Of a stretch of 64,000 nucleotides of DNA, positions 44,113 to 58,530 are shown one piece after another. Source of the DNA: Maylandia zebra (lineage: Eukaryota > Chordata > Actinopteri > Cichliformes > Cichlidae). How positions within the stretch are numbered: the first letter of the stretch is position 1; each line of letters begins with the position of its first letter. Location: positions 25,375,075 to 25,439,074 of the forward strand of contig NC_135175.1 in assembly GCF_041146795.1 (NCBI RefSeq), written 5' to 3'. Made by a program: the position numbers and the translations under genes. The notes below the pieces were generated by a model. That model saw only the letters and a program-made list of their open reading frames with translations, did not search any database and was not told the DNA's origin.

Positions 44113-44545
44113 GCATGGGAGATGGGTGGTCTCGTAGGGTGTCTTGCATTGAAATCTGCTGCAGTGACCCGGTTACTGAGTTCACCAGATATCAACACAA
44201 TTTCGATCCGCTCCTCACGTGTTAACCTCTTCGACATGTCAATGGCTGTGAACAAAGAGAAACTTGTAAATAACTCACGAAAGAATAAAGTTACATTGAA
44301 ACCAAGCACACCATTGTTTTTCTTGTGACATTACCAATAAGTCTGATGTGTCACATGGCCCTCTTCCTATTGAAAAAAACAAAAGTTATGTCCAAGATGG
44401 CTGACTTCTAAATGGTCACCATGGTCACCACCCATCTTGAGGAGTTTGCCCCCTCACATATACTAATGTGCCACAAACAGGACTTTAATATCACCAACCA
44501 TTCCCATTTTATTACGGTGTATCCATATAAATGGCCCACCCTGTA
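44113..44545 (-). mobile_element. End of an IS630/mariner-type element, truncated
   Basis: The right end, read on the - strand, is TACAGGGTGGGCCATTTATA, a terminus I recognise from a widespread fish mariner-like family. The - strand frame beginning at 44,240 reads MSKRLTREERIEIVLISGEL and NARHPTRPPISHAT, the DNA-binding N-terminus of its transposase. The coding stops at the junction with the Tc1 element at 44,112, so the catalytic part is lost. Confidence 0.8.
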
Positions 44546-44639
44546 TATTACTTTCAATGCTGATCATGACATTTTAATTCAAATGCTCTGTGATTTGGTT
44601 GGTTTTCATCACACCTAAAAGATAGAAGTGTTTATGGTC

Positions 44640-44760
44640 CAGTTAGTACCTTCAGTTAGATCTGGAGAAATAGAGATTCAGTCAGGGGTTCCTCAGGGAT
44701 CAGCTCTTGGTCCAGTACTCTTTAACCTTTACATGTTTTGCATGGTACTATCAGAAAGAA
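44640..44760 (+). mobile_element. LINE reverse transcriptase fragment
   Basis: The + strand reads GVPQGSALGPVLFNLYM (about 44,688-44,737), the conserved reverse transcriptase motif of non-LTR retrotransposons. Similarity ends abruptly afterwards. The copy is too short for assignment to L2, Rex1 or RTE. Confidence 0.8.
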
Positions 44761-44767
44761 GTTAATG

Positions 44768-44799
44768 GCCATTAACTTAGAAGTTTCTAAGTTAATGGC
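44768..44799. repeat. 15-bp perfect palindrome
   Basis: GCCATTAACTTAGAA (44,768-44,782) and its exact reverse complement (44,785-44,799) are separated by GT. It sits where the LINE fragment loses similarity, so it may mark a rearrangement. Confidence 0.7.
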
Positions 44800-44819
44800 A
44801 TTAACTTAGAAAAAAAACC

Positions 44820-45600
44820 CCAAACTTAGATAATTCATATCTCTAACTGACTTCCGAGAAACTGTTTAATTTGGAGGACTATCCAAATCATCAGTAGGAT
44901 GACTTCAACTCGTTTGGAATGCAGCAGCCACAGTCCTTACACACACATGGAAAAGTTACCATACAGTTAAAAGATCTGCTCTTGAAGACCTGACAGGTTT
45001 AGTAGGGTTTTAGACACTGAGCAAGTCATAGACGATAGGTGCACCCATCCATTTTCTTCCACTTTTCCAGTTCAGGGTCACAGGGAGACAGCACTGCAGC
45101 CTATCCCAGCTGTCACGGGGCAGGGTATACCCTGGACAGGTTACCAGTCTATCACAGGGCTAACAGAGAGAGACAGGCAAATATTCACACATTCACACCT
45201 AGTTTAGAGTTGGTAGTTAACCTAACCCCACTACCCAGATGTCTTTGGGGTGTGGGAGGAAGCCGGAGAACCCAAACAGACTGATATTTGACAGTATTAT
45301 CTGTTTGATCCCAGTTCAACACAAAATTACCTTTAAAATCCTTCTACTAGTTCATTAAGCACTCAGTGATTTGGCCCAATAGTACATCGATGACTTGCTC
45401 AGTGTCCATAACCCTACTAGACCTTTCAGGTCACCAAGTCCGATCTTTTAACTGCTGCCAGAATTAGATCTAAGTGTGCTGATGATGCTTTTAGTTATTG
45501 TGGTCCTGTTTACTGGAACAATCTGAACTGATCTCTGCATACATTTAAACACAGACTCAGAAACGTTTTATGTTAAAAGCTCTACATTTAACTCTCTTTG
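44820..45600 (+). mobile_element. LINE ORF2 C-terminal remnant with an inserted repeat
   Basis: Pieces at 44,880-45,020 and 45,300-45,590 resemble the C-terminal part of teleost L2/Rex-type ORF2, such as IPVQHKITFKILLL and SYCGPVYWNNL, with stops and shifts. Between them, 45,040-45,290 is another dispersed teleost repeat: 'cccagctgtcacggggc', 'gggtataccctggacagg', 'gtgggaggaagccggagaac'. A reverse copy of the latter lies at 63,590-63,750. Confidence 0.65.
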
Positions 45601-45930
45601 TGTGTGTGTGCTTTAACTTATATTTTACTTCTTTGTAAAAATGTGCTATATCAGTTTTATTGTATAAAAATTGTATATTCGTTGTATATTCCTGTTTATG
45701 CTTTATGTGTAAAAATCTGAGCCATACAAGGATTCTTGCAGATATATGCATTATTGCAGTTTAAAATAAAACTAAAGCCTAAGTTAAATAGTAAAAAGCC
45801 TATAAGCATTATGACCATTTTGACCATTAGATGAAAATATAATTTTCTTTTCTTTTACTAGCATGTGTTTGAAAAGCTTTTCTCCTTAACCTTGCTGAGA
45901 AATACCGCTAGGTGGTGTAATAAAGCAAGT
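45601..45930. other. Non-coding stretch upstream of scrib promoter
   Basis: AT-rich and nothing recognised, apart from a short TG run at 45,600-45,612. Confidence 0.4.
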
Positions 45931-45939
45931 CGTGGCCTC

Positions 45940-47385
<1,446 letters not shown>

Positions 47386-48381
47386 TAGTTGGTGTTACCT
47401 TATTTGCAATGGATTTATCTTGGCTTTTCTATTTTTTAAGTATATAAGTGAATTAAATCCTAAGTAAAAAAAAAACAAAAAACCCCAATCCAGTATCATT
47501 TGTGTGTTTTTTGTCAAGAACAGTAGAGTGCTGATAAGCCAGAGTTTATCAATAGAAGAAAAAGTAGAGTATGGCGTAAATACTGGGGTGTTATTGTCTG
47601 TTAAGAAGAGTATAGAGGGTAGATGGACTAGCTCGGATCAAAACAGCTGGCATGCACAGTGTTGCCTGTAGCATTGGCCAGTTGGATTGGATGCAGCCTC
47701 TTGAAGGCATGCGTGGAATGACTTGCAAAGCCATCCCCACCCACACTCCCACAGTTTGAAATATGACAAAAGTTCTCTTTGCACTGCTCAGTTTATTTTA
47801 AGGGGAGCAGGACTGCTGTCGGTATGATTTCTTCAGACTTGCGGAACAAAACATTTGCTTCTTGCCTCTCAAGTGTTTAGTTGAAAACATTGTTCATCGG
47901 TAAGACCAGTGATTATCGTGCTCGTCATGTTGCTGGGAGTATGTATGAATAGACATTGTCTGTCTTTATTTCACAACTTTAGCTTTAGTGGTGAAAGGGA
48001 CGAGTGGCATATTCACCGATAAAGATTGTTAACAACTCAAGGTCAGCCGAGGCTGAAGTGTTGGCACCGGACCACCTGGGAATCAAAACACAATAGAGCT
48101 TTTTGTTATTTTCTCAGAGCAGTAGATACACATTCATTGCAGGAACCACTGTTGACCATTTATCCTACAGTCTTTTGGTAAATAAAACTGATATTCAAGA
48201 CAAGAAAAAGGGGACAACCATTATCATATTTTCATATAAAGTAGCTTTGCATGATTGAAAGTTTAAAATAATCCACATTTATCTTACACTGTGCATTGGT
48301 GCAGCCCTTGAGATTGTAACCGTTTGAAATAAGCCGCTTTAGTTTCCTTTACTATCCAGTCAGAGCCAGGTTTTTGTGATT

Positions 48382-48410
48382 GGCTGTCTCTTGCAAACAG
48401 AGAGACAGCC
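48382..48410. repeat. 10-bp perfect hairpin
   Basis: GGCTGTCTCT and AGAGACAGCC with a 9-nt loop, in scrib intron 1. Confidence 0.55.
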
Positions 48411-50368
48411 TATCACTGTCTCGCTGTAATCAGTCATCAAGGATCCAAGTTAAACTTTACATAAATAAGGTAAAAAAAAAAAAACCTTAAAATTTTTCTG
48501 TTCCACCCCACAGTCTGAGAACTACAGGTGTAGACTTATTTGGGCAATTTTTGTATTTTATTTCCTTTTCTTCCCTTAGTTTTTTTTAAACTACACTCTT
48601 ACTGCCTTAGGAATTAAAATCTTGTAGGTTTTCTATTGTGCATGGAGAAAAAAATCAGCTGAACTATCTTAGCCTAGTTTGCCTGATCAGGTTCACTGGC
48701 AGACAGAGTGCTTTTCCTCAACTTCGTACCTGACAGACATCCACGGTGTACCTGGTTCCTGTCCTCTGAAACACAGAGTGACAGGCTTTAATCGAGAGAC
48801 ATAAATGTGTGGTGACAGAATGTCTCCTGTGGTCACGGTGAATGCGTAGCGTGCAGACACGAAGCATCTGGGTGCTCTGTGGTCCTCAGAATCAGCGGGG
48901 CTTCAGCGAGGAAGCGGCGCGAGGGGGTCAGGTCAATACAGGGTTGGAAACAAGGACACTGACTGTATGATGAATGGCATTGCCACTATGAGCTCACAGC
49001 TGAGTGCCTCTGTGCAGTTCTGTGCTCCTGCCCTGTCACTATGTATTCAAGTCAGAGATGACTCTCTGGACCTACTAGTCAGTCTTCAGCTATTTTTAGA
49101 CTCAGTCTCACATCCTAGTTGTTTGTTTGTTTTTTCTTCTGTTGCTCATCAGTTCATCATGTGGGTCTGTGAACGAGCCAACCTTTCATATGACAAACAG
49201 CCTGGACAGCCTGGCCTGCTTTTTTCCTGCACCACCATGTACAACATGTGCCATAGATGGAGAATAATTGGCTCAGGGGGTGACACCTCTGCAAACTGTC
49301 ACTTCTTTTAAATTAGCAAAGACGCGCTGGCCAGGTGTGTGTGTGTATGTGATAGGTAACGTATTGAAAAAGATTCAAGCACCTTTTCACAAACTATAGA
49401 TGCTGAAATGCAGTTAACTGCTTTTAAATTGGTAGTGAAGAATAAAGCAGTCAAGATGTAGCAGTAATTAGTGTCACGCTGGGTGTGCATGGGTCTGGAT
49501 GCTGTTGGTAGGGGTTTAACGGCGTGAACAGATGGGAGATTTGCACGGCCCATCCTGACAGTTTAAGTTTGCTATGACTCGGCCCCAACCGCACTGCTCG
49601 CTGTTATCTCTGGTGATGATGTCTCCCATTTCCTAATTCAACAGCATCTTATCTGGGCACTGATTATTTTATGTAGAACAGTAATAGCATTAAGTTTGAC
49701 TTATGTGTGTGGACTGGGTTTAGAGAGCCTTTAAGTCAACCACTGGATGGGGATTCCCCACATGTTCATACATCCTTAGTTGTTAATGCCACTCTCTTTC
49801 TCATGACAGGGAGTCCTTAATCATGCATTTGTTTTGCTGCTGGGTTCCTTATTGTGTAAATTACCATGTAGTTTGACTGTCAGGGTTTTCCTGACTTAAG
49901 ACGGGCCTTTGGTGGGTGACTACACATGTAAGCTGGATTTGTCTGCAGAAAACTTCTAGGAAAACCCCGAGTATAAAAGGCCAAATTCTCCTGAATCCAA
50001 AGCAATGCTAGAGAAATCATTGATCTTAATTAAAGTTTAATAAAAGTCATAAATTGTAAAATGAAATGTAGTAGTCTCTCTACTTTCAGCTCTGTATTCT
50101 CAGCAAGGATGTTTGCTGTCTGAATTTCTTTTTAGCCGCTTTGAAAAACTAGCCTAGGCTGGAATATCATATGGAGGAAGAGGGAATAATCTTTTTAGCC
50201 ACTCTCAAGTCCCATGACAGGTTACAAAGAAGTCCATTCACCCATCTGATTTCCTCCCATATCCAATGTCATAGCTCTTCATGTTTCCTGTGTGCTCTGT
50301 GTTGGCCTTCACCAGGCTTACACTAAATTTGCAGGCATATCATGATTCAAATGATCAATTTTAAGATT

Positions 50369-50390
50369 GTGTGTGTGTGTGTGTGTGTGT
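50369..50390. repeat. (TG)11 microsatellite
   Basis: Dinucleotide repeat in scrib intron 1. Confidence 0.9.
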
Positions 50391-53300
50391 ATCAGTTACA
50401 CCTGCCAAAATCAAACAGCAGGTTGCTGCTGTTTGCAGCTTTTCAATATATGCACTTGCTCTTGCTCTTGCTCTTCTATTGTTGAACTAGGGAACAAATC
50501 CTAACTGGGTGTGCCCCGGTAAGACTTTGCCAAACAGGTTTTATGCATGTCACTGCCGGTGTTGTTGCCTAATAGGGCCTTCCAGGTACAACTGAAGGTA
50601 AATGTTACAATAATTTATATGATTTGCTGTCTCAACACTGCTCAAAACCAGTTGTATGACGAATATGTTATTAAATAAGTGCATTATTTAGTTGTCTGTC
50701 ATAGCTGTGAATGCACTGCTTTCTTGTTTATCTCCTTGACTGAATAAACTTGTAAGGTTTTATTTTAACTTGGTAAAGTTATGAGTGCAGATATTTAGTT
50801 TTGAATGGAGACAGGATGTAAACATGCTTGTTAAATAGGATGGGTGACGTTGTAGTCTTTTAAATCCTCAGCTGTCACCCTCTCTGTATGTGCTGACAGA
50901 TCTGTGGCTAAAGGGCAGATTAGGGCTTCACCCAGCCATGAAAAAGCCCCGCAGCGCAACAGTTGTGACCCCTGCATGCAAGCCGGCTCGCCTCTGCGCA
51001 CACTTCCTGTGGTATCTGCTTCTTTGCCACTTTGCGAATGTAAAATGCATTGATAAACATCTTGAGCGCCATTCTCCTGACTCCCTTGTGTTTATTCGGC
51101 CTTCGGTCAAATGAAACCCAAAGTGGCCTATTCACTTAACCTTGACTAAATGTGAACCAGTTTACACGAGTTTGAATGGGCAAGTGTATCTTATGGAAAA
51201 GCGATTGTACCCATCTTCTGTGTAATCCTTAATAAAGGTGTAAGAGAACATCACCCTGACTGGAATTTATAGCCTGAAGTGGGATGCTCACTAAGTTTTA
51301 GTGTCATAATCTAGGACGTGTATATTTCACCCTGTGTCCTCTTGAGTTATGCATTCTGTCTCGCCTCCCCGAGTTTCCAGTTAACTTTACAGTGGAGTCC
51401 TGGTTTGTCTCTCCCCTGCGACTAGCTGAAGTAGGCTAGGGCCAAAGATAAATTGCACCTGCCGGTGGCCTCTCTGCGGTAAAACGAAATCTGGCTTTTC
51501 TGCTTTCCTGCTGTTCATAACGTAGGGTAAAGCCGTTGTCCACACAGTGTAAACGTGTCCACATCTTAAGACAAACAGTAATATCTCCTCTTTGTGAAAT
51601 TGACCCACCCCACTGTGGTTGTGAGAAAGCAGAAGTAATATTTTGCAATCACCGTTATCGTCATCATAATCACCACCCCGCTTAAAATTGAAAACACATC
51701 CAGAGCTGGTGAGACTATGAAGAAAGAGCAATGTGAGAGGTCGGTTTCTTTTCGATGCACAAGCTCATTCAGCAGGTTTCTTTGTCTGAGCTGATGACCA
51801 GCTGGTCTCACATCCTGCCTGCCCCTCCCCCTCAATCTAGTGGGACAGAGGGGTAATGGGAGGTGTATGTCTGAGCGAGAGAGTGAGTATATAGTGGTGA
51901 TTGGAGGGGGTTATTCCGGAGATGGATTAACAGGAGTAGGGGGGTTCTGTGAGTTGAGCTGAACTCCACTCATCCTCACTCCTCTGGGGGTCTGGTGGGG
52001 TCATTCATCAGTCCATGACGTGCAGTGTCAGGTGGGAAAGAAGAAGTCTGCGAAGTGGTCACAGATCCCAGATCTGCATTACACAGCTACAGGTGTGCAT
52101 TCTCCTTCCCGCCCCCATTTCAAGCCCAGTATCAGAAAAATCTTAAAAAGGGATGGTAAAGTAATTTTTTTTTGTTTGCAGTCATGATCAGGGTATATTA
52201 TGCACCAATCTTATAAGTAAAATGCATTCAGATTGAAATATAATATTGGTTATGTTATTAACAGAGTTGTTTTTCATGGCTAAACCAATTTTTTTTCTTT
52301 GCCTATACCTGTCCAAATCAGATTATGTATTTTCAATTAATAGTGGGGTTAGGCTAATTTTATTCATACATCATATTTTAAAAAGCAGCTCTCGCCTCCA
52401 AATCTGGACTTTTTTTTTGCCCTTTATTAAAGTGGAACTGAGACAGAAGGAACATGGAAAAAACATTAGATTTGAGGTTGTGAGGATTCCACGAGCCGGC
52501 ATGAGACCGTTTGGCATTTTAAAACCTTCTTTCTGGGAAGTGGCAGCGTTTAACTATGTAAAAGGAATCATAGAGTGCAACACGTTGCTTCTGTAAGGCA
52601 TGCACACATCTGACTCGGTGCATGTTACTACTGCTCAATTATGGCAAAAGTCCCAATGAGAATTTCTTTTTTTTTTATATGATTACTTAGTCTCATTAAT
52701 GCTAGATTCATGAGTGAAACTTAATTAAACAAAAACCCAAACAAATGCTAACTAAAATGGGAGGGACAGTATTTGGAAGAGGTGTGCCTAAAGACAAAAG
52801 AGCACCATCATAGTGAAACAGGTTGTAGTGTGATAAGTGTTTCATCTTGTTTTTACTTATGAAGAGAAGGCAAAATGGTAACTGAAATTAACGTTTGAAG
52901 TACACAGCCTAGTTATATATCTAAAGTATATGTGGACCAACAGCCAACATGTACTTGGAAAGGGTATATACCTCTCATATTGCTCTGTGCCAAGAGAGAT
53001 TATATCTGTTTTGACCTGAATGAGTGTTTCATCTCAGGTTATTTCTCAGAAAACAATGCTGAACGTTTTCTGAATCCAGCAGCTGAAATGCTTGACTTGT
53101 GAGTTGCTCTTCAAATTTAGCAATTACTAACGGATGATAATTGATAATCTGAATGAGTATTGCTTGCAAGTCACCTTGATATGGAGAATAAACGCAATCT
53201 ACAACTCGTAGCCTCGTTATAATACGATCCGAGTCCGATCCTGTGTGTTTAAATTGACTTTGAGCACAGTAGCACATTGCTCATCAAATGATCCTGTGTC

Positions 53301-53985
53301 TTCAGTGTGATTCGGACTAGATGCTGGTCTGTGTGTTGCTGTCTCACACCACTCTCCCGTGCACTCTGGCCTCTGCCTCAAAGGTAAACACAGAGGCAAA
53401 GCTCTGGTGAATAATTGATGGCTGTGGTGGCAGTGGCAGCTGTTTGCAGTAGGGGAGAGTCTGTAGCTGCTGGTGCAATGAGATAGGAAGGATACCTGGT
53501 GTTGGCTAAAGACAGACATGATGTAAGGTGACACCATTTTTTTTTGTCCCTCTGTATTTATGTGTTGATCTTATCCTGTAAACAGTTGGTTTAGAAACAT
53601 CAGAAAGGCATAGGGCTACTTGTCTCTAGGAATGATGTTTATTCTGCATGAGTAAACTGTCTATGGCATTTGCACATCTTCATCAGGTTATGTTTAGGCT
53701 ACAGACTCCAAAAGGAGGAAGAAAATCACTGCTGTCAATGAGCATATGAAGTTTGGAGCGTTTCAATTCAGCTGTGACATTTCTTCATGAAAGGATGCTG
53801 TTTCTGAACTTTCTGATCGTACAGAAGCTCAGGGGCAGCACTCCCAGTCACACAAGTGGCCCTTTGAGGCTAATCTGTCAGGGTGTCGATGTCCCCGTGG
53901 GGGGAATAGGTCATCCAGGATGGCATTAAAAACCAACCACAAACAAACGCTGCCCTTTATCTGTAGGCCACACACAATCACTGAG

Positions 53986-54013
53986 GGCCTATCACTCTGA
54001 AAAGTGATAGGCC
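53986..54013. repeat. 11-bp perfect hairpin
   Basis: GGCCTATCACT (53,986-53,996) and AGTGATAGGCC (54,003-54,013) with a 6-nt loop, in scrib intron 1. Confidence 0.6.
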
Positions 54014-57000
54014 TCACATCCTCTGTCCAGTGTACTGTCTGTACCAGTGGTTTGTGAATGGATTGCCGCCCTTTATCTTAAGCCTCCTTATCTCAGTCTA
54101 ATTTAATTTTAATAGTTGAAGAAACCTGGCAGATTTGCATAAAAACTGTAGTTGTGATGCATGCAGAATTAGGCTCAGGCATGAGTGATCTCTGTGGTGA
54201 CAATATGATGAGTAGATACATTTTGTAATCTTATGGAGCAGCCTAGGTCAGTTCACCTGACCTCGAGTCATTTATAAGAGAAGTTCATTGTTCATTAATT
54301 TCCTCAGTCATCTTACCCGCTCCACTCCCAGGTTAAACCAGGTTAAGTTCAATATTGCAGAGTATTTACAGCCACGGTGTGAATGAGGGGAAGAGAAAGA
54401 GCATGAACTGTGTGGATTTATTCCCTAACATTCCCTAACAGCTGTGCCGTTATCAGACTGATGGAGCCATTTATACCCGCCGTTAAGGAGCAAGAAACTG
54501 CTGTGCTCTCCTTAACAATAGATGTCGCCACTTAGACAGCATCATGGAATAAGTGTTGATATGGAGGAGAAGAAGTCAAAATTGAAAGGCAAGACTTTGT
54601 CAAGTGTTTTTTGGGGGGGGGGTTTTTGCAAAAATTTTTCCACAAACTCACGTTTTCAAACATTTGGAACATCTCTGTGAGCTTCTGTGCAACATTATTG
54701 TTAAAAATGCGGTTGAAAACTGGCGCGATCGTACACTAGTATCTTTGACCCAACCACGACGGCCGCTCGCAAAGCACCAGGTTACAAAACTCAAGAGTGA
54801 CATGACTGGTCGGTGTCACAGGATGTGATGTGAAAATCATCATCAGACACAATCGACACGTCGAGCATAAAAGCGCCTCAAGTTCAGGCCGGTCAGATCT
54901 GTTAACGGCTGTGTTTTTTCTTGTTGATTGCTTTATGTTGGGAGCGTCTCTGTGAGCAGGAAGTGGGATTAATTAAGTTAGTCCTGGAATGGACTGTTTT
55001 TGTGTGACCATCTTGAATCTGGACCTTGTTTTTTAGAGCATTTAGAAAACGCAGCGTTTTAGAAAAATTGGGTTATGTTTTAATGCTGTTTGTTCCAGTA
55101 CTCCTCCAAGCACAGCATTGTTTCTGTTTGTTTCTTGCCCCTGCTCCTCCCGCTCTCGCTCTCCCTCTGTCTTCCATATACATGCTCACAGTGCATAACT
55201 GATGGTGTTTCTGATAAAGGACGTTAAGCACCTTGTTTCTTTGTAATCCTAAACGATGTAGCATGAACCATGAAGGAATGTTAAGCTTGAGATCTCAAAG
55301 GTAACGATAAAGAAGCATAAATAACACAGCCACAGCAGTGCTTACTACTTTGATAGCATTGTCTGCACACCAGTTTAACTCTTCATCAATTGATGTTACT
55401 GCCATCCAGCCACACTGGTTCAAAACCAATACTTTTCACCTTAACCCAAATTTTGAGTAAATATTGTTTCCAAGCCATAGACTGAGCCTTGCATATTTTT
55501 ACCTTCCCATTGGAGATGTTGATGAAACCCTTGCATTTTCCCTCCCATCTGCTATGTTCAGCCCTGACAGTATTACAACTACAGCAGTGTTTTTTACTAT
55601 GATGCCCATGTGTACATACTACTTCAGTGCTCTTTACCTAATGTTAGACACTCACTGATGTCACACACATTCTGCACTGTAGACTGTATATAAGTGGGCG
55701 AGCAGCTACGTCCGTCCTTTATACAGTCCGTATGTGGTTTAGCTGCTTTTGCTCTGTGAAACACAGAAAATTAAATCTTTCATTCCCGAAGCATGCAGAT
55801 TTATTAAAACAAACCATTTGTGTACTTTTGTTCAATATCAAGTATGTTCTCAGAGTTCAGGATTTCCTTAACATTAAAGCTATCACTGACTGAACAATCA
55901 TTAACAACTTATCTAAATTGCCTGCTTCTCTTCCTTATTGATCACAGTATTGATTTTCCCTCCCATTAGCTGGTATCATGAGTGGGTTTTGCAGCCAGTG
56001 TTCTGACCATCTACTGATCCTTAGATAAATCAGCTAATACATCTTTATTTACCATTTGCAGTTTTGTATGGCATTTATCATATTTATTTTACCCATGTTT
56101 GCACAGCATCTTCCGTTTTTCTGCACTGATGAGCTCTTTAACTAATATATTACAAAACTTTCTTGAAGTGCAAACTTTCTACTTTTGAGTAGAGGGTGGA
56201 AGGAGCATATGGATGTTTCCTTTGGTGGATTGTTTTCCGTTGTTGTATTGACTTGAATTGACTTTTTTTGTCCATTTTTGTGTAGGATTGGTAGTATTTA
56301 CTATTTCTATGTGTGCTTTGGCACAGAGAAAAAACATTCAAACAAAGAAGATATATTTATTGTTCTCTCTAAAAATGTAAGGCCCATCTGTGTGGAAATG
56401 GTCTTGTTACTGTGTTCATGGTTGGTTTATTAGTTTTTAAGCAAACACAATGTAGCACAGGCTGGGTGATGCCACACTTTCAGGCCTCTAATAGAGAGGT
56501 GCTGATGGGTAAATGTTTGTGTGTAATACAGGAAGAATGAGTGCAAGAGGTCAATAGAAAAAAGCACAGCAGGGATCTTCGGAGATGACAAAGCGGCATG
56601 CACGCATATATGTGCCATGCTCATGCCGCTGATGAATAATGAACGAGGCTGTGCCGGGTTTGTGTAGGACGCGGTGACGCTTTGTCCTCTATGGGTGCGT
56701 GCACATCAGCAGCCCCTCCGAGCACATATCTGTTCATCTCCAGTGCTACTTTTTCTAAAGAAATGCGTTTGTCTCAGCACTTAAGCCTTTCCTTTCCTTT
56801 TTCTTGTGTTGACCTCTTAGCTTTGAAGTGACTTGATGTGGTCACAACAGAGCTGCCAAATCTGATGACTGATGCAGTAAGTGTTGATAGACATGGCATT
56901 GTTTACAGTAAAAGGTCAGTTATTTTAACTTGAGCCGTCGCAGCATTTCACAATACAACTCTTTGTGCTCATTTTCTCAGAGGGTGGCTTTCTAATAATA

Positions 57001-57154
57001 CTTCTCCCACCAGGCAAACTTGACAAATCATTTATAGACTTCTGCAGCTTTCCAGAAAATGGGAATCTTTTGAACTCAGGGTGCCCTTTTACATCTTTTC
57101 TTATAAAAGGCTGGACCATTTACTCCTGTTTTGATACAGTTTTATGATTAGGGG

Positions 57155-58522
57155 TAGGGCTGCTCGATTATGGCAAAAATGATAATCACGATTATTTTCA
57201 CTGAAATTGAGATCACGATTATTTGACGATATTTATTTCGTCCGCCAGAGCTTATATTATTTTTTTACATGCTGTAGTGCCATTTGTGGGAGCATTTCAA
57301 GTTGCTATACATCAATACAACTGTTATAGCCCATATTTTAAAAATGTGTATGCATTAAGTCCATAGTAACTACATTAATTGCAAAAAAGTGCAATAAACT
57401 ACAAAAAAAATTGAAAATCGTTTTTGGTTTTTTTACATATATTTCTACTTGGAGAAATTTAAGAGGTTTATCCCTCAAAACTTTAAATACAAAAAAGTTG
57501 CAAAAAATAGTTTACAACAACAGGAAATTTATTTTGAGTGTCTTCATAGTTTTATTTTTGGAGATACAGCAATTTTTATATACTGCAGGAAAAACAAAAA
57601 AACAATCCTATGATGCAAATTTGCAAAGAATGTGCATGTGCATCAAAATAAACTATTTCCAGCAGTGCAATTCGAGTTCTAAGGCCTACAAGTAAAAAAC
57701 TACATTTTCCGCAAAAACGACGTCACTTGCGATAGTTCACGTTGACGTCTTTTTCAATGTGGGAAGTGTTAAGAACAGCTGATCGGATCGGCAAAGCGTG
57801 TTTCTGGAATATTATGTTTTTGTTCCTGCAAGCTCTTTTTATGCAATTTTTGCAAAGCTATATGTGGAAGGAAACCGTGACCGAGGACAAGCTGATGGCA
57901 TAAGATGTAAGTACAACTCCTCCGGTTTCATATGGAAAAAAATTTATTGTGCTAGCTTAGCGTTCAGGTTCTACAGGGATTTAAAAATAGTTACACAAAA
58001 CGAGCATGCTGCTCTGACCGGCTTTAAAGGTTTAACAATAACAATGTATTGAATAATGACTTTAAAAAATAATATAAAATAGTGTGCAAATACTGATAAC
58101 AGTGCAAATGTTTGCAATATAAGAAATAAATGAAAAATGTGAACTTTGCAGTGTTGCTCTGTGGTGCAGCTACGACACCATAGCAAAGTTTACACACTGT
58201 GTCTACTTGATCCACGTCTGACTCCGCGAAGCCATAATGTTTCCACACCACTTAAGTTTTTTTTTTTTTTACCTCTCTTTTCAACCAACGGCAGTCCACT
58301 CCTCTCCAAATAACTTCTGCTTAGCTTTCCGAGCTTCCCTCGGGTCCTCTTAATTGTTGTGACGCGTGTTCGAAATGCAGAGCAGTGCGCTTGATTTGCC
58401 ACATGGAGCAGCGCGAGAGTAAAGCATGAGGGAGGGGCTAATAATCGGCTCAGTCATTTTTAATGATCGTTGAAAGCCCAGATCGTAATCGTGATTAAAA
58501 TTCGATTAATTGAGCAGCCCTA
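57155..58522 (-). mobile_element. hAT element, 1,368 bp, with 8-bp target duplication
   Basis: It is flanked by ATTAGGGG at 57,147-57,154 and 58,523-58,530. The ends are inverted repeats: left TAGGGCTGCTCGATTA, right (reversed) TAGGGCTGCTCAATTA. On the - strand, 58,251-58,150 reads MVWKHYGFAESD, then VCKLC and SNTA, a BED-type zinc finger as found at the start of Charlie-like hAT transposases, preceded by a basic leader (LPLVEKRGKKKK). The catalytic and dimerisation regions are absent, so this copy is internally deleted and non-autonomous. Confidence 0.9.
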
Positions 58523-58530
58523 ATTAGGGG

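Noticed and set aside
52246-52596. 116-codon frame in scrib intron 1
   Set aside because: No recognisable domain, no splice or promoter context, AT-rich hydrophobic composition expected by chance.
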